From an uncultured Muribaculaceae bacterium (GTDB taxonomy: Bacteria; Bacteroidota; Bacteroidia; Bacteroidales; Muribaculaceae), in the NCBI GenBank assembly GCA_910579185.1, contig CAJTTG010000002.1, positions 186,001-250,000 of the forward strand: a stretch of 64,000 bases of DNA. The letters run 5' to 3'. The notes under the pieces were generated by a model. The model was not told the DNA's origin. It worked only from the letters and a program-made list of their open reading frames with translations, and ran no database searches. Positions 42,271 through 50,752 of this stretch are shown one piece after another. A program made the position numbers and the translations under genes. Positions within the stretch are counted from its first letter, which is position 1; the number at the start of each line of letters is the position of its first letter.

Positions 42271-42307
42271 GAAGCGATGTCCCGAAGGGGGCGTCGCTTC
42301 TGTTTGG
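42271..42307 (+). terminator. Probable terminator after the M23 gene
   Basis: GAAGCGA and TCGCTTC arms with an inner CCC/GGG pair (42271-42300), followed by TGTTTGG. Confidence 0.6.
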
Positions 42308-42322
42308 TATGACGGTTGCGTG

Positions 42323-42508
42323 TTATTGATTTTTCGGCTCAGGGAAAAGGATCAATAAAACCCCGATGCTGATAACGATTGTAAGCACAAATGTTGTCAG
42401 TCTAAGAAGAAAGTCGCGTTTGATAAATTTTCCAAGAAGGCGTCTCAGCAGTTCGTATAGGATTACCACTAATACTCCTTGAATACAATAAAACCACCAG
42501 GGCATCAT
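42323..42508 (-). CDS. Small two-helix membrane protein, unknown
   Basis: A 61-residue protein read from ATG 42508 (MMPWWFYCIQGVLVVILYEL). It has two hydrophobic helices separated by a basic loop (RRLLGKFIKRDFLLR) and a short polar end. A longer frame reaches 42571 but would begin on top of the TATATTTG promoter at 42569-42576. I do not recognise the family. Confidence 0.6.
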   Translation of the reverse strand: MMPWWFYCIQGVLVVILYELLRRLLGKFIKRDFLLRLTTFVLTIVISIGVLLILFPEPKNQ

Positions 42509-42568
42509 GATATGAAAATTATAGTTTAATGTTCTGTCGCTTTTGGGACGGCATTTAGTTCGTTTCTG

Positions 42569-42576
42569 CAAATATA
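42569..42576 (-). promoter_or_regulatory. -7 promoter element for the small membrane protein
   Basis: The minus strand reads TATATTTG, about 60 bases upstream of the ATG at 42508. Confidence 0.5.
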
Positions 42577-42614
42577 TGAAATAATTATGGGAAACAGCGT
42601 TACTCTATTGAGGT

Positions 42615-43226
42615 TTATGGCAGGGATTGCCTGCTGTCGATCTTTTCTAATGCTTTTAAAATGGCCTTAACCATCCGGTTTTTACCAATTTTAATTCCCG
42701 GACTGTTCTTGTTTGAAGCCGGTTGGATGTTTGTGATATCACTTGATATGATCTCTCTCAGTTGAGCAGTGGTTAATGAGTAATGCCATACGTATTGCCG
42801 TGCTAATTTTGTCGGGATTGGAATTATTACAGTCCCCGGTTGAGTGAGTCCTCCGCTTGATCCGCCGGTTAGTGTTTTCCCGGATGGCGTTATGGAATCG
42901 CATTCTAATAAGATCGGTAATTGATTACTGTCTTTAGTGGTCATTCTCATAGTGTCTCCGGCTGTAACAGGCATGCAGTAGGAGCAATTATGCTGAATGG
43001 CAAGTGAAAATAAGGTGTCGCAAAGGTTGTCGCTGATATATCTGCTCAAGCTGATTTTAAACTGATCAATTTTATCGTCAAGCGGACCATTGCATCTGAT
43101 GTAGGAAGTGGTGCGGTATGAAGTGCCGTCAGATTTCACTCCGGAAGTTACTTTTATTCCAGCAACAGAGTGCAAGGAAATTACTGTTGCAATGATGATA
43201 ATGAGGGCAGAACGTTTCATAAACAT
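42615..43226 (-). CDS. Secreted hypothetical protein
   Basis: A 203-residue protein with a signal peptide (MKRSALIIIIATVISLHSVAG; the start may be 43226 or 43220). The mature part is mixed: a beta-rich region (TSYRTTSYIRCNGPLDDKI), a CSYC pair near residue 83, a GGSSGGLTQPG turn and a C-terminal basic helix (RMVKAILKALEKID). I recognise no domain. It stands alone between a small membrane protein and the phosphohexomutase gene. Confidence 0.6.
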   Translation of the reverse strand: MFMKRSALIIIIATVISLHSVAGIKVTSGVKSDGTSYRTTSYIRCNGPLDDKIDQFKISLSRYISDNLCDTLFSLAIQHNCSYCMPVTAGDTMRMTTKDSNQLPILLECDSITPSGKTLTGGSSGGLTQPGTVIIPIPTKLARQYVWHYSLTTAQLREIISSDITNIQPASNKNSPGIKIGKNRMVKAILKALEKIDSRQSLP

Positions 43227-43261
43227 GGTATTTGATAATATGTGGCAATGTAGAAAGAAAT

Positions 43262-43288
43262 AAGGAGATCCCGGAAAGGAATCTCCTT
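43262..43288 (-). terminator. Terminator of the phosphohexomutase gene
   Basis: AAGGAGAT (43262-43269) and ATCTCCTT (43281-43288) pair; on the minus strand a T-rich TATTTCTTTC follows. It also shows a run of A beside it (43289-43294), so it could work in both directions. Confidence 0.6.
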
Positions 43289-43345
43289 AAAAAAGGCTAA
43301 ATTATAATAATTTAGAGTCTGTACAAATTAGTCGAATGGGAGGTG

Positions 43346-45100
43346 TCAGGCGATGCCGAGATCTTTCTTGACAGCCTCGATTTTTGCGAGGGCATCGGTA
43401 TTGGCTTTGTCGTAGTCAGCAGCAGTTGCCATGGTGCCGTGGACTTCGATGTAGAATTTGATCTTTGGCTCTGTTCCTGAGGGGCGAACTGAAACCTTGG
43501 TGCCGTCGGCGGTGAAGTACTGAAGCACATTGGATGTTGTAGGCATATCAAGTTTGGTGACGGTTCCGGCTTTTACGTCGGTGAGGTTGAGGGTGTCGTA
43601 GTCCTTGATGGTCACAACGTCGCTTCCGCCGAGCTGACGGGGCGGATTTTCGCGGAACTGTTTCATCATGGCCTGAATCTCTTCAGCACCCTGTTTGCCT
43701 TTGCGGACAACGGAGATGCCTTCTTCGTGTGAGAAGCCATATTTGATATAGATGTCCTGAAGCATCTGGAGGAAGTCCATGCCTTTGTCTTTTGCCCATG
43801 CGGCAGCTTCGGCCATGAGGGAAATGGCTGAAACGGCATCTTTATCGCGGCAGAAGTCCTCGGCGAGGAAGCCGTAGCTTTCTTCGCCACCGCCAAGATA
43901 GCGTGCGGTGCCTTCATGGTCGCGGATAACGGCTGCGATCCATTTGAAACCGGTGTAGCAATCGAACATGCGGATATTGTTCTTGTCGGCGATCGACTTG
44001 ATGGTTTCGGTGGTGACGATTGTCTTTACGATATATTCGTTGCCTGTCAGACGGCCGAGTTCGGCGTTACGGGTCATGATGTAGTTGAGCAGGATCATCA
44101 CGATCTGGTTGCCGTTGATCAGAACGTATTCACCTTTGGCGTCGCGGAGCACACATCCGATTCGGTCGGCATCGGGGTCGGAAGCCATGATCAGGTCGGC
44201 CTGTGTCTCTTTCGCTTTCGCGATTGCCATGGCCATTGCTGAAGGAACCTCAGGGTTGGGGGATTCAACGGTGGGGAAGTTGCCGGAGGTTATATCCTGT
44301 TCGGGAACGTGGATGATGTTCTCGAAACCGAAGTTTCTGAGCGAGTCGGGGATCAGTTTGACGCCTGTGCCGTGGATGGGAGTGTAGACAATCTTGAGAT
44401 CTTTATGGCGCTGGATAGCATCGGGGCTGAGTGACAGGCCTTTGATGGCTGCGAGGAATTCCTTGTCAAGTTCTTCGCCAATGATCTGGATCTTGTCGGG
44501 GTTGCCTTTGAACTTGATATCGTTGACGGAATTGATGCGGTTCACGTGGTCAATGATGTTGACATCGTGGGGAGCGATGATCTGAGCGCCGTCGGCCCAA
44601 TATGCTTTGTAACCGTTGTATTCTTTCGGGTTGTGGGAAGCAGTGATGTTCACGCCACTCTGGCATCCGAGATGGCGGATTGCGAACGAGAGTTCGGGAG
44701 TGGGGCGGAAATCATCGAAAAGATATACTTTGATGCCGTTGGCGGAGAAAATATCGGCAACGATTTCTGCGAATTTGCGAGAATTGTTGCGCACGTCGTG
44801 GCCTACTGCAACGGAGATCTCGGGCAGATCTGCGAATGCCTCCTTGAGATAGTTGGCGAGACCTTGTGTAGCGGCACCTACAGTGTAGATGTTCATGCGG
44901 TTTGATCCTGCGCCCATGATGCCACGGAGACCGCCTGTGCCGAATTCAAGATCCTTATAGAAGGAGTCGATGAGTTCTGTGGGGTCGGGGTTTTCGAGCA
45001 TGCGTTTAACCTCGGTGCGTGTTTCTTCATCGTAAGCGTCTGAGAGCCAGAGGTTGGCTTTCTCCGTTACGGTTTTCATCAGTTCGTTGTTGGTTTCCAT
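43346..45100 (-). CDS. Phosphoglucomutase/phosphomannomutase-family enzyme
   Basis: A 584-residue alpha-D-phosphohexomutase. The domain I nucleophile loop is GVNITASHNPKEYNGYK (phosphoserine), domain II has the metal loop MASDPDADRIGC, domain III has the sugar loop GGGEESYGFL and domain IV the phosphate loop SVRPSGTEPKIKFY. The early FGTGGLRGIMGAG is also conserved. It interconverts hexose 1- and 6-phosphates for nucleotide-sugar synthesis and storage-glycan use. The length suggests the PgcA/PGM2-like branch with glucose 1-phosphate as main substrate; this is inference. Confidence 0.92.
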   Translation of the reverse strand: METNNELMKTVTEKANLWLSDAYDEETRTEVKRMLENPDPTELIDSFYKDLEFGTGGLRGIMGAGSNRMNIYTVGAATQGLANYLKEAFADLPEISVAVGHDVRNNSRKFAEIVADIFSANGIKVYLFDDFRPTPELSFAIRHLGCQSGVNITASHNPKEYNGYKAYWADGAQIIAPHDVNIIDHVNRINSVNDIKFKGNPDKIQIIGEELDKEFLAAIKGLSLSPDAIQRHKDLKIVYTPIHGTGVKLIPDSLRNFGFENIIHVPEQDITSGNFPTVESPNPEVPSAMAMAIAKAKETQADLIMASDPDADRIGCVLRDAKGEYVLINGNQIVMILLNYIMTRNAELGRLTGNEYIVKTIVTTETIKSIADKNNIRMFDCYTGFKWIAAVIRDHEGTARYLGGGEESYGFLAEDFCRDKDAVSAISLMAEAAAWAKDKGMDFLQMLQDIYIKYGFSHEEGISVVRKGKQGAEEIQAMMKQFRENPPRQLGGSDVVTIKDYDTLNLTDVKAGTVTKLDMPTTSNVLQYFTADGTKVSVRPSGTEPKIKFYIEVHGTMATAADYDKANTDALAKIEAVKKDLGIA

Positions 45101-45185
45101 AATTTAAGGTGGAGTTTATTTGTTATACTTGAAATTTCGTAATAATAATTCTGTGCATTCGAAGAATGCTGATTTATATTGATAG

Positions 45186-45217
45186 CAAATTTAATACATT
45201 GTTGATATAAAAACAAA
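45186..45217 (-). promoter_or_regulatory. Promoter of the phosphohexomutase gene
   Basis: On the minus strand TTTG (45217-45214) and TAAATTTG (45193-45186) are 20 bases apart; the leader is about 80 bases. Confidence 0.7.
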
Positions 45218-45250
45218 TGCAACAGCTGAATTATCGCATCCGGAGTTGTT

Positions 45251-45290
45251 AAAATAAAAAAAGGATCCCCGGCCATTGCGCCGGAGATCC
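45251..45290 (-). terminator. Terminator of the OmpA-family gene
   Basis: GGATCCCCGGC (45263-45273) pairs with GCCGGAGATCC (45280-45290) with one mismatch. On the minus strand seven or more T follow. It lies 29 bases after the stop. Confidence 0.82.
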
Positions 45291-45318
45291 GATATGATTT
45301 ATGTTATGGGTTGTCAGT

Positions 45319-46530
45319 TTACGGCTGTGAGAAGATCACAATGCGGTTCCAATTGTTTTCGCTGTAGGGCTGTGCTGAGCTGCCGTATGCTTTCATGTTG
45401 AGGTTGGCAGCGTTGACTCCGTAGGATTCGAGAGCGGCCTTTACGGCGTTGGCACGACGCTGAGAGAGTTCCTGGTTGTAAGCTGCTGTGCCGGTGTCTT
45501 CGTCGGCGTAGCCCTGGATGGTGATGGTCTGGTTGGGGTTGGCTTTCATCCATTCAGCAACGTTGTAGACATTGACCATTTCTTCTTCGGAGATCTTGGC
45601 TGAGTTGATCTTGAAGCGAACAGCTGCAAGCATCGGGGTTGCAACGGGAGCTGCTGCGGTTTCTTTAACCTCGGGGCAGGGGAGCTGGGCGTTGGCAGCT
45701 GCGAGAGCGGCTGTTGTTGCTGCGAGTTCGCCACGGAGATCGTTGACCTGACCGTTGAGCTGGTTGATGTAGCCAAGGTAATCGCAAGGATTGTAGGCCT
45801 GGAAATTGCGTTCGCCGATGTTGATGCTCAGACCGCCGATAGCAGTGATGTTGGCTTCGATAGGATCGCCTTTGGTGTAGTTGTTGAAGTTGTCGCCATA
45901 GAACTGAGCGCGTGCTTCAGCGAAGAAGTCGACATATTTGCAGAGACGGAAGCGAAGCTGGAAACCTGCCGATACGGGAAGAGTCCACTGGCTTGAACGC
46001 ATGCCGTTGTCGTGGCGGCGGACATCGTTTTCAGGCGCGCCGTTGGTGAAGTCCCAGGTGTAAGTTCCACCGATACCAACGAACGGGATGAAAGAGAATA
46101 CACGTGATGGGTTTACACCGCAGATTGAAGATGTCATATCCCACATAAGGTCAGCGTTTACGGTTGCCATCTGAGCTTTGTTCTTCTGGATGAAGTCGTA
46201 GCGCATCTTGCCGTACATACCGCTGATGCGGAAGCCGAGGTATGGGCTGAACCAGTGACCGAAGCCAAGATTATAGACAGCAGAAACTCTGCGCTTGTCG
46301 CTTCCGTCGGGAAGTTCCTTTTCAACGAACGGCACCTGAACACCTGCGCCGAGCTGGATGAACCAGTTGTCGCGCCAAGAAGAAGAGTAGTGGGTCTTGC
46401 ATTCTACGGGTTGTTCGATTGTAACTGTGGTTTCTTCTACCACTACAGTTTCCTGTGCTGCAGCATTGTTTGCTGAGAAAAGCATGCTCGCGCATGCTGC
46501 GGCAGCTGCTAAGTAATAATTAGTTTTCAT
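45319..46530 (-). CDS. OmpA-family outer-membrane protein
   Basis: A 403-residue protein with signal peptide ending NNAAAQ. Residues about 40-250 form a barrel of roughly eight strands with aromatic ends (WRDNWFIQLGAGVQVPF, GFGHWFSPYLGFRISGMYGKM, YVDFFAEARAQFYGD). A coiled-coil linker follows (YINQLNGQVNDLRGELAATTA). The C-terminal OmpA domain has VRFKINSAKISEEEMVNV, ITIQGYADEDTG (peptidoglycan-binding Asp) and ELSQRRANAVKAAL (Arg). It ties the outer membrane to peptidoglycan and is probably abundant. The leader is long, about 165 bases. Confidence 0.93.
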   Translation of the reverse strand: MKTNYYLAAAAACASMLFSANNAAAQETVVVEETTVTIEQPVECKTHYSSSWRDNWFIQLGAGVQVPFVEKELPDGSDKRRVSAVYNLGFGHWFSPYLGFRISGMYGKMRYDFIQKNKAQMATVNADLMWDMTSSICGVNPSRVFSFIPFVGIGGTYTWDFTNGAPENDVRRHDNGMRSSQWTLPVSAGFQLRFRLCKYVDFFAEARAQFYGDNFNNYTKGDPIEANITAIGGLSINIGERNFQAYNPCDYLGYINQLNGQVNDLRGELAATTAALAAANAQLPCPEVKETAAAPVATPMLAAVRFKINSAKISEEEMVNVYNVAEWMKANPNQTITIQGYADEDTGTAAYNQELSQRRANAVKAALESYGVNAANLNMKAYGSSAQPYSENNWNRIVIFSQP

Positions 46531-46704
46531 TCTCTCGTAAATTTAATGAAACAATATTTGAATTTAGTTTTATTTGCGTTTAGCGTTTTTTTAGTCCCTC
46601 TGTCGAGTGCTGTTTTATGGTTTTATAACATTGGGTTCTAAAAAAAGGTTTTTGAGATGAATAGAATTTTTTAAATTTTTTTGTGATGAATGTTTTTCGG
46701 CGTG

Positions 46705-46712
46705 CAAAATTA
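46705..46712 (-). promoter_or_regulatory. -7 promoter element of the OmpA-family gene
   Basis: The minus strand reads TAATTTTG, a TAnnTTTG match, about 175 bases before the start codon, implying a long 5' untranslated leader. Confidence 0.55.
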
Positions 46713-46750
46713 GTGTTTTTGTGTGTCCTAAAATCAAATTAAGTTAAATT

Positions 46751-46801
46751 TTTTCGGCTTTATCGCTACATAGGCAATATGTGTCGATATATGCCCGAAA
46801 A
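46751..46801. repeat. Nested inverted repeat between ompA and dxr promoters
   Basis: An outer stem TTTTCGG (46751-46757) pairs with CCGAAAA (46795-46801). An inner stem TATCGCTACATA (46761-46772) pairs with TATGTGTCGATA (46778-46789) with two mismatches and a GGCAA loop. It is upstream of both promoters, so it is not an obvious terminator for either gene. Confidence 0.6.
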
Positions 46802-46904
46802 GCCTCTGTGTTGAGGATTGCAGGCGGATGAGTGGGCTGTCGCCTATCCATGGGGCTTAACAGATATTATAATATGTGGGACGGGTTTATTGCGTGAAAA
46901 TGCT

Positions 46905-46912
46905 TATCTTTG
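46905..46912 (+). promoter_or_regulatory. -7 promoter element of dxr
   Basis: TATCTTTG, 35 bases before the GTG start. Confidence 0.65.
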
Positions 46913-46946
46913 CATTATAATAGATCTATTCATTTTCTACTTGTAA

Positions 46947-48116
46947 GTGAGACAGCAAAAACGTATAGCGATCTTAGGCTCTACGGGCTCTATAGGCACG
47001 CAGACGCTTGATGTTATCGCTGCTTATCCAGATATGTTCCGTGCCACGGTTCTTGTGGCCGGAAGAAATGACAGGCTTCTTGTGGAGCAATGTCGCATTC
47101 ATAGGCCTGCACTTGCCGTAATCGCCGACGAGAGCCGCTATGAGGCGGTGAAGCTTGCTCTTGAGCCGCTTGGAATCGAGGTGGCCGCAGGACAGGATGC
47201 GGTGGCTGATGCCATGGAGCGCGATGATGTTGATTCCGTGGTTACGGCCACAGTGGGTTATAGTGGGCTCGCGCCTACAATCCGGGCCATAAAGGCCGGG
47301 AAGGAGATAGCGTTGGCCAATAAGGAGACTTTGGTTGTGGCCGGAGAGCTGATCACGCGTCTTCTTGAGAAATCCACCTCCCGGATTCTTCCGGTCGACT
47401 CAGAACATTCGGCAATATACCAGTGTCTTGTCGGGGAGGATCCGCAGACGGTTTCCAAACTGATCATCACTGCTTCCGGAGGTCCGTTCCGAAAACTTCC
47501 TGCCGAAAGACTTCAGTCGGTGTCGGTTGAGGATGCGCTCCGTCATCCCAACTGGTCCATGGGAGCCAAGATAACCATTGATTCTGCCACTATGATGAAC
47601 AAGGCGTTTGAGATCATAGAGGCCAGATGGCTGTTCGGCATTCCGGGTGAGAGGATAGAGGCTGTTGTCCATCCCCAGTCGATAATCCACTCGATGGTCC
47701 AGTTTAACGACGGCGCGGTCAAGGCGCAGCTCGGCATCCCCGACATGCATCTGCCGATACGGTATGCTTTGGGGCATGCAAGCCGTTACCGCACGGATGA
47801 GCCTCCACTGACGCTTGACCATTACCGCACGTTGACATTTGAAGAGCCGGATCTGACCCGGTTCCCATGTCTGTCGTTCGCGCGTCGGGCCTTGGCCGAG
47901 GGGGGTACAACGGCATGCGTGATCAACGCTGCCAATGAAATTGCTGTGGATGCCTTTCTGAAAGGGAGGATACGATTCACGGATATATACTCTGTCATTG
48001 ATGAATCATTGCAGAGAATCGATAGGATAGAAAGTCCGGAATACCCGGATTTTGTTGCCGTAAACACCGAAGCCCGTGCCGTGGCGACGGAAATAATTGA
48101 AAAAAAGCAGAAATAA
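46947..48116 (+). CDS. dxr: 1-deoxy-D-xylulose 5-phosphate reductoisomerase
   Basis: A 389-residue enzyme of the MEP pathway, read from a GTG start (no ATG upstream in frame; the first residues MRQQKRIAILGSTGSIG are already the NADPH-binding loop). Later motifs are ALANKETLVVAGELI, ILPVDSEHSAIYQCL (metal and substrate ligands) and the flexible loop with HPNWSMGAKITIDSATMMNKAFEIIEA. It reduces and rearranges DXP to methylerythritol 4-phosphate. It is first in the operon with rseP (3-base gap). Confidence 0.95.
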   Translation: MRQQKRIAILGSTGSIGTQTLDVIAAYPDMFRATVLVAGRNDRLLVEQCRIHRPALAVIADESRYEAVKLALEPLGIEVAAGQDAVADAMERDDVDSVVTATVGYSGLAPTIRAIKAGKEIALANKETLVVAGELITRLLEKSTSRILPVDSEHSAIYQCLVGEDPQTVSKLIITASGGPFRKLPAERLQSVSVEDALRHPNWSMGAKITIDSATMMNKAFEIIEARWLFGIPGERIEAVVHPQSIIHSMVQFNDGAVKAQLGIPDMHLPIRYALGHASRYRTDEPPLTLDHYRTLTFEEPDLTRFPCLSFARRALAEGGTTACVINAANEIAVDAFLKGRIRFTDIYSVIDESLQRIDRIESPEYPDFVAVNTEARAVATEIIEKKQK

Positions 48117-48119
48117 AAC

Positions 48120-49532
48120 ATGGAGACATTTCTTATAAAAGCGGCGCAGCTGATTGCTGCACTTGCATTTTTGGTGGTAATACATGAATTCGGCCACTAT
48201 ATATTTGCCCGGATGTTCGGCATAAAGGTTGAAAAATTCTACCTGTTCTTCAATCCTTGGTTCTCATTGGCCAAATGGAAGCCTAAGAAGAAAAAAAATG
48301 AGAAGGATCAGGATGGCAATGAAAAGGCCACATGGCGCGACACTGAGTATGGTATCGGTTGGTTGCCGCTCGGAGGCTACGTGAAGATTGCCGGTATGAT
48401 TGACGAATCCATGGACAAGGAGCAGATGGCGCAGCCGGAGAAACCATGGGAATTCCGTGCTAAACCGGCATGGCAGCGTCTGCTGGTCATGCTTGCCGGT
48501 GTAATTTTCAACTTCATACTTGCCATCATTATCTATGCCGGAATCGCATTCTATTGGGGGAACAAGTATGTGCAGCTTGAAAACGCCACCGAGGGTATGG
48601 ATTATAATGAAGCCGCGCTGAAAGCAGGGTTCCGCAATGGCGACATCCCAATTCTTGCCGATGGTAAAAAGCTCGATCTCGGTCAGCGCGACTGCCTCTA
48701 TATGATAGCCGACGCAAAGGCCGTCACGGTGTTGCGCAAGGCTGAGTCAGATTCTGTGCTGATGGCCGGAGAGACTGCTGTCAGACGTGATACCGTTACG
48801 ATTGCATTGCCCAATGATTTCATATTCCGTCTGAACGATACAAAGGAATCGTTCATGGACTATCGTCTGCCGGTCTACGTCTACAAAGTGCAGGGTGGCA
48901 GCGCGGCTGCCGATGCCGGTATTGAAGAGGGCGACCGGATAGTGGGAGTCGGAGGAGTGCCGACACCATCGTATCGTGAATTGCAGGAGCAACTTGAGAA
49001 AAATGCCGGAAAGCAGGTGACGGTGACCGTCAGCAGAAACGGAAAAGCAATCGCGCTTGATGCAAAACCTTCAGCCGACGGGAAGCTCGGATTCAATCTG
49101 AAACCATTGACAGATATATATCCAGTGGTGTTTGAGAAATATACGTTGTTCCAGTCCGTGCCCAAAGGATGGGAGATCGGGACAACGACACTCGGTACTT
49201 ATATATCGTCTATGAGCCACGTGTTCTCGGCCGAGGGAGCAAAATCTATCGGTGGCTTCGGTTCGATCGGCGGAATGTTCCCGGAGCGGTGGAATTGGCT
49301 TTCATTCTGGGAAATCACGGCATTCCTGTCGGTTGTTCTCGCGTTCATGAATCTGATACCGATTCCCGGTCTGGATGGAGGGCATGTGCTTTTCCTTCTG
49401 TGGGAGGTTATCACTCGCCGAAAAGTCAATGAAAAAGTTCTTGAATATGCGCAGATGGCCGGAATGATGTTCCTGATCGCCTTATTGCTCTATGCCAACG
49501 GTGCCGATATAGTGAGAGCCATAATCAAATAA
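48120..49532 (+). CDS. rseP: RIP metalloprotease RseP (site-2 protease)
   Basis: A 470-residue inner-membrane protease. The zinc motif is HEFGH in LVVIHEFGHYIFARMFG at the first helix, and the second metal-ligand motif is IPIPGLDGGHVLFLL in a late helix. It carries two PDZ regions: one weak (AALKAGFRNGDIPILADGKKL) and one clear (GSAAADAGIEEGDRIVGVGG). A K/E/D-rich insert near residue 60 (KPKKKKNEKDQDGNEKATW) is typical of the Bacteroidota form. It cuts anti-sigma or other membrane proteins within the bilayer to release envelope-stress signals. The pairing with dxr is common across bacteria. Confidence 0.94.
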   Translation: METFLIKAAQLIAALAFLVVIHEFGHYIFARMFGIKVEKFYLFFNPWFSLAKWKPKKKKNEKDQDGNEKATWRDTEYGIGWLPLGGYVKIAGMIDESMDKEQMAQPEKPWEFRAKPAWQRLLVMLAGVIFNFILAIIIYAGIAFYWGNKYVQLENATEGMDYNEAALKAGFRNGDIPILADGKKLDLGQRDCLYMIADAKAVTVLRKAESDSVLMAGETAVRRDTVTIALPNDFIFRLNDTKESFMDYRLPVYVYKVQGGSAAADAGIEEGDRIVGVGGVPTPSYRELQEQLEKNAGKQVTVTVSRNGKAIALDAKPSADGKLGFNLKPLTDIYPVVFEKYTLFQSVPKGWEIGTTTLGTYISSMSHVFSAEGAKSIGGFGSIGGMFPERWNWLSFWEITAFLSVVLAFMNLIPIPGLDGGHVLFLLWEVITRRKVNEKVLEYAQMAGMMFLIALLLYANGADIVRAIIK

Positions 49533-49555
49533 GAGTAACACACCAATCAAAAAAC

Positions 49556-50740
49556 ATGCAATATCCTATTATACAGCTTTCTCGAGGAAAGGAAGAATCT
49601 CTCCGCCGGTTTCATCCCTGGGTGTTTTCCGGTGCGATCCATTCAATGGATGAATCAATAGAGGAGGGCGACACGGTCAGTGTTGTTGCTGCCGATGGTT
49701 CGCCTCTCGGTACAGGGCATTATCAGATAGGCTCTATCGCCGTCAGAATGCTCACGGATAAGGATGTCCGGATCGACAATGACTTCTATCGCTCACGGCT
49801 TATGCAGGCCGCCCGGCTCAGATTGTCGCTCGGATTGATCCGGCCGGATAATAATGCGTTCCGTCTCGTTCATGGGGAAGGTGACTTCCTGCCGGGACTG
49901 ATCGTGGATGTCTATGGCTCGACAGCCGTTCTGCAGGCTCATTCACCCGGTATGCACTATGCCCGTCAGATAATAGCGGAAACGCTTGTCGATCTGCCGG
50001 AGATCGGTATACGCAACGTGTATTATAAATCAGAGACAACATTGCCCTATAAAGCCGCGCTTGATCCTCAGAATGATTATATCATAGGAGGATATGATAC
50101 GGATGTGGCAGTTGAGAATTCGCTGAAATTCCATGTTGACTGGCTCAAGGGGCAGAAAACAGGATTTTTTGTGGATCAGCGTGATAACCGATCGCTTCTC
50201 CGCAGTTTTGCCAAGGGACGCAAGGTTCTTAACATGTTCTGCTACACCGGCGGATTCTCCGTCTATGCCTTGCAGGGTGGTGCGGAACTTGTTCACTCGG
50301 TTGATTCGTCGGCCAAGGCTGTTGCGTTGACACAGGCCAATGTAGATCTCAACTTCGGACCAGACGCACCTCACGAGGCTTTTGCCGTTGATGCGTTCAA
50401 ATATCTGGCCGATATGCCATCCGGAGCCTACGATCTCGTGGTGCTCGACCCCCCGGCTTTTGCAAAGCACCGCAGCGCGATCCGCAATGCGCTCCGTGGA
50501 TATCAGCGACTCAATGCCAAGGCTATGGAGAAAATGCCGTCAGGCAGTATCCTGTTCACATTCTCCTGCTCGCAGGCTATCACCAAGGAGCAATTCCGGC
50601 TTGCGGTATTCTCGGCGGCGGCACAGACAGGCCGACGGGTGAGAATCCTTCATCAGCTGACGCAACCGGCCGATCATCCGGTCAATATCTATCATCCGGA
50701 GGGAGAATATCTTAAAGGACTCGTTTTATACATTGAATAA
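49556..50740 (+). CDS. rlmI: 23S rRNA methyltransferase, RlmI family
   Basis: A 394-residue protein. An N-terminal PUA domain (about 1-75: QLSRGKEESLRRFHPWVFSGAI) binds RNA. A middle EEHEAP-type linker is followed by the SAM fold: GFFVDQRDNRSLL, VLNMFCYTGGFSVYALQGGA, HSVDSSAKAV and the catalytic-loop motif YDLVVLDPPAFAKHR; a FTFSCSQAIT Cys lies near the active site. In E. coli RlmI methylates C1962 of 23S rRNA at position 5. Length and order match; the exact target here is inferred. Confidence 0.88.
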   Translation: MQYPIIQLSRGKEESLRRFHPWVFSGAIHSMDESIEEGDTVSVVAADGSPLGTGHYQIGSIAVRMLTDKDVRIDNDFYRSRLMQAARLRLSLGLIRPDNNAFRLVHGEGDFLPGLIVDVYGSTAVLQAHSPGMHYARQIIAETLVDLPEIGIRNVYYKSETTLPYKAALDPQNDYIIGGYDTDVAVENSLKFHVDWLKGQKTGFFVDQRDNRSLLRSFAKGRKVLNMFCYTGGFSVYALQGGAELVHSVDSSAKAVALTQANVDLNFGPDAPHEAFAVDAFKYLADMPSGAYDLVVLDPPAFAKHRSAIRNALRGYQRLNAKAMEKMPSGSILFTFSCSQAITKEQFRLAVFSAAAQTGRRVRILHQLTQPADHPVNIYHPEGEYLKGLVLYIE

Positions 50741-50752
50741 AAAGACACCGCT

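Larger units (their letters stand above)
46531..46946. other. Divergent ompA/dxr intergenic region (416 bases)
   Basis: It holds the ompA promoter, a long leader, an unexplained nested inverted repeat at 46751-46801 and the dxr promoter. No coding frame with protein-like character is seen. Confidence 0.7.
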
